From assembly GCA_019359415.1 (NCBI GenBank), contig JAHHHH010000037.1:1-64000 (forward strand): a stretch of DNA of 64,000 nt. Reading direction: 5' to 3'. Source of the DNA: Iphinoe sp. HA4291-MV1. GTDB taxonomy: Bacteria; Cyanobacteriota; Cyanobacteriia; Cyanobacteriales; Nostocaceae. How positions within the stretch are numbered: position 1 is the first letter of the stretch; each line of letters opens with the position of its first letter. Positions 61,732 through 64,000 of the stretch are shown here, piece by piece. The notes beneath the pieces are model-generated. The model worked only from the letters and a program-made list of their open reading frames with translations. It did no database searches and had not been told where the DNA came from. Made by a program: the position numbers and the translations under genes.

Positions 61732-62763
61732 CTAAGAAATTTGCCTCAGCAGCCACAATAGTTTTTCTTTCACTGGACGACGATGAACTGAATTAGCATT
61801 TTCCACGTTAGCCAGTTTTTGTTTGTTAGCTTTGAACCAGTCGTAGCTTTCACACAACATTTGATTATTGGAATATTTCGGCTTCCAACCCAATTTTAAT
61901 AAAGGGTCAACGTCAAAATATATCTCCTTATGATAAGTCAGATAATGGAAGGGCGCTAAAGGACTTAAGCCTAGCAAATCTAAAAATCTTAATGTCCCAA
62001 TTGAGGGTCCTACAGGAAGACCTATAACTTTAGATTCACTTCCAGCATATGCAATCAGATGTTCTAGTGCTTGGCGCAGTGTATTGTAGCCATCTGTCCC
62101 AACATTATAAGTACCAGACTTGCCTAAGTCGAGTGCTAACATATAAGCATCCATGAGATCTAGGGGGTGAATAAACTGAAACAAGTTATTACCGTCGCCA
62201 ATAACATAAACGTTTCTTCCCTCTTCAATCCACTCAAATAAGATTTGAAAAATACCTAATCTACCCTCTCCTAAAATAGCTCGTGGACGGAGTGTAATCA
62301 GCGGTAAATTAGCTTTTTCGCAAATTTCATCTACAACTAATTCACCAGCAAGTTTAGCTTTGCCATAAATTTCAATTGGTTTTGGTGGGGTATCTTGGGT
62401 AATTGGACTTGTTTTGACACCGCCAAAAAGAGCACTGGAACTTGTGTGTATGAAACTCTTCACATCAGCCTTGACTGCTTCTTCAGCTACGATGCGACTC
62501 CCTTCAACATTCACTTGCCAAAATTTCTTACCTGCTTTCGTCAGCGGATTTAAAGCTGCATTGTGATGTACGATGTCTATACCTTTCATTGCTGCTGTGA
62601 CACTGGCGCGATCGCAAATGTCGCAGTTCACAAATTCAATTCCTTTTGGTCTTGTTGGATCTTCCCAAATGTCGAGAACTTTTACGGATTCACCTCGTTC
62701 ATAAAGGCGTCTTGCAATTAAGTTGCCTAAGTATCCAGAACCGCCAGTGACTAAATGTTTCAT
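61732..62763 (-). CDS. NAD-dependent epimerase/dehydratase (extended SDR)
   Basis: 343 residues. The N-terminal MKHLVTGGSGYLGNLIARRL is the nucleotide-binding motif, HTSSSALFGG near 113 and YGKAKLAGE near 140 include the catalytic Ser/Tyr/Lys (YxxxK), and RPRAILGEGRLGIFQIL follows. It resembles 3-beta-hydroxysteroid dehydrogenase/UDP-sugar epimerase types. It is followed by the SMR transporter and lies near two other leftward genes, one of them another epimerase, suggesting a sugar-lipid or glycosylation function. Confidence 0.9.
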   Translation of the reverse strand: MKHLVTGGSGYLGNLIARRLYERGESVKVLDIWEDPTRPKGIEFVNCDICDRASVTAAMKGIDIVHHNAALNPLTKAGKKFWQVNVEGSRIVAEEAVKADVKSFIHTSSSALFGGVKTSPITQDTPPKPIEIYGKAKLAGELVVDEICEKANLPLITLRPRAILGEGRLGIFQILFEWIEEGRNVYVIGDGNNLFQFIHPLDLMDAYMLALDLGKSGTYNVGTDGYNTLRQALEHLIAYAGSESKVIGLPVGPSIGTLRFLDLLGLSPLAPFHYLTYHKEIYFDVDPLLKLGWKPKYSNNQMLCESYDWFKANKQKLANVENANSVHRRPVKEKLLWLLRQIS

Positions 62764-62872
62764 AAGTTTAACTAGTTTTGAGAAAGATGTATGATGAAAT
62801 CCTCACGCATTCGGCGGAGCCGTTCTCGCAGAGTAGACGCAAAGGCGCAGAGAATTAAGAGACAAAGCACTG

Positions 62873-63478
62873 TCATTTTCTAATTGTGCAATGCTCTATT
62901 TTTGGTTGGTTAATATTAGTGTTGTGCAAAGAAGTTTTCCACTTTAACCACCTGCCGAGATTGTAGATTAGGCTAGTGAGTTCGTAGAGGTTTTGAATGA
63001 TTGGATAATTATAGAACCATAGGCGCGAAACAATTTTGCGATGGACAGCTTTGGGACGACATCTGATAACTGACTGTACATGGAAACCACATAGTCGAAA
63101 CAGGATGGTGCTACGGAGACAATGAGGAGCATTACAATATAAATTGACTTTTTCTAAAGGCCATTGTCCCTGTTTTTGCAACCAGGTTCGTAAGATTATG
63201 GCATTATCAAAAGTATCAAGGTAGGTTGGGTGACTGATATCTGGCGGGACAAAGACATTCAAATCTGGTCGCTTGCTCATAAGATATTCTGCTGCATATT
63301 GTTCCTCTGAAGCAGGATAGTTGAACCGATTTCCTGGTGCTAGAAAAACCTGTCCATTTAGCGGGACAGTATGAATGACTTGAGTTAGTAGTGCCTCGTA
63401 ATAATCAGACAATAGACATTGTTCACTTTTCTCATTTGTCTGAGCCAGTCCTTCAGGCACAACAATGTGAGCAATCAT
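62873..63478 (-). CDS. YdcF/DUF218-like protein
   Basis: 201 residues resembling the DUF218/YdcF family: VFLAPGNRFNYPASEEQYAAEYL near 45-67, ISHPTYLDTFDNAIILRTWL near 83, and a strand VNLYCNAPHCLRSTILFRLCGF near 110. Family members may bind S-adenosylmethionine or act in envelope biogenesis, but activity is unproven. It sits between two epimerase genes, so a role in envelope sugar synthesis is plausible. I see no membrane segment in it. Confidence 0.7.
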   Translation of the reverse strand: MIAHIVVPEGLAQTNEKSEQCLLSDYYEALLTQVIHTVPLNGQVFLAPGNRFNYPASEEQYAAEYLMSKRPDLNVFVPPDISHPTYLDTFDNAIILRTWLQKQGQWPLEKVNLYCNAPHCLRSTILFRLCGFHVQSVIRCRPKAVHRKIVSRLWFYNYPIIQNLYELTSLIYNLGRWLKWKTSLHNTNINQPKIEHCTIRK

Positions 63479-63517
63479 TAAATAATCATATCTCCATTTC
63501 TAACATTAGGCTTCTTC

Positions 63518-64000
63518 TCAAAAATCGTTTTTTTTGCGTCTTTGCGCCTTTGCGTGAGACAAAAAATATTTACTATGTTCTGGTTGCTGAGATAACCATT
63601 TCAGACTTCTGCGCATTCCTTCTTCCAAACTGACTTTCGGGTTATAGCCGATTTCTCGTTGTGCTTTGGCAATAGAACAAGCAATCGTTTTATTCATCTC
63701 TGAGAGAACATGAAACTTTTGATTATAAGTTCCGATTTTCTGTAGTGAAGCATCAACAAATAAAGCTATTTCGCTGACAAAGCCTGGTAACTTTAAATTA
63801 TTTTTAGCACATTTTTGGTGAAATTCTGACTCTAATAAAAACTTGACAGTCTCAATGACTTCATTCATTGAGTAAGGACGCTGATCTGCAATCCAGTAAA
63901 TCTCTCCATTTGCTTTTTCGACTAAACCAGCAAGAATAAGACCTTGACAAAGATTTTCAATATAAGCCATTGAGCGCGGATTATTTCCTGTTCCTACAAT
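63518..64000 (-). CDS. NAD-dependent epimerase, 5' end beyond the window
   Basis: Only the C-terminal 160 or so residues lie in the window. The frame is open to the edge, beginning with IVGTGNNPRSMAYIENLCQG, typical of an extended SDR such as 3-beta-HSD/epimerase proteins. Later: IYWIADQRPYSMNEVIETV and SKAQREIGYNPKVSLEEG-like C-terminal signatures. The last residues (SHAKAQRRKKNDF) come from a widespread CACGCAAAGGCGC-type repeat that supplies the stop. Partial. Confidence 0.85.
   Translation of the reverse strand: MVGTGNNPRSMAYIENLCQGLILAGLVEKANGEIYWIADQRPYSMNEVIETVKFLLESEFHQKCAKNNLKLPGFVSEIALFVDASLQKIGTYNQKFHVLSEMNKTIACSIAKAQREIGYNPKVSLEEGMRRSLKWLSQQPEHSKYFLSHAKAQRRKKNDF

Overview
The window looks like chromosome from a filamentous, probably Nostocales-type cyanobacterium. 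The octamer GCGATCGC (HIP1) recurs throughout, there are short heptanucleotide tandem repeats and many small palindromic dispersed repeats, and the gene set includes the cyanobacterial histidine kinase NblS and several cyanobacterial-style protein families. I see no rRNA, tRNA or CRISPR array. Every assignment was made by eye, without database searches.

Layout. 0.7-11.2 kb: cell-wall/EPS glycosyltransferase (WecG type), MscS channel, S-adenosylhomocysteinase, DAHP synthase (first step of aromatic amino acid synthesis), a J-domain/pentapeptide protein, an epimerase, an alpha/beta hydrolase and a HigBA-type toxin-antitoxin pair. 11.4-16.1 kb: a small oxidative-metabolism group (Rieske oxygenase, a TetR regulator fused to an insertion-sequence fragment, a DUF3445 heme demethylase-like protein, an aldo/keto reductase). 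16.1-25.3 kb: a 21-bp minisatellite and a MITE, then a giant TPR protein paired with an AAA ATPase, a damaged Phd antitoxin, a quinone oxidoreductase and a large pentapeptide/membrane protein. 25.3-26.8 kb is a graveyard of gene fragments (HsdM tail, duplicated pieces of the neighbouring gene, ABC exporter head, HlyD tail). 27.5-46.6 kb is a 19-kb leftward exopolysaccharide locus with HlyD, Wzc kinase, three PLP aminotransferase-like proteins, FemAB-like transferase, priming sugar transferase, three glycosyltransferases, Wzy, flippase, DUF4832 protein and CapD-like dehydratase. 48.2-54.2 kb: ilvN, mobA, a zinc-ribbon protein preceded by a second 21-bp minisatellite, nblS and purD. 55.6-61.3 kb: a tandem duplication of a two-gene module (copper radical oxidase plus Tat-exported protein). 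61.3-64 kb: SMR transporter and nucleotide-sugar epimerase genes, the last running off the window.

The most exciting signal is the leader of the DAHP synthase gene (6390-6781, minus strand). It holds a 20-codon leader peptide in which 9 residues are Phe, Tyr or Trp, followed by mutually exclusive 1:2, 2:3 and 3:4 hairpins ending in a U-tract terminator: a textbook ribosome-mediated attenuator. It is preceded by another terminator whose 5' arm is shared with an 11-bp upstream helix, the geometry of a riboswitch-like expression platform. Together they would form a two-stage transcriptional gate on entry into the aromatic pathway.

A second theme is small repeats entering genes in frame: a palindrome forms the C terminus of DAHP synthase, another is inserted in purD, an IS1-like InsA head is fused to a TetR regulator, and a 21-bp array reads into a zinc-ribbon gene.
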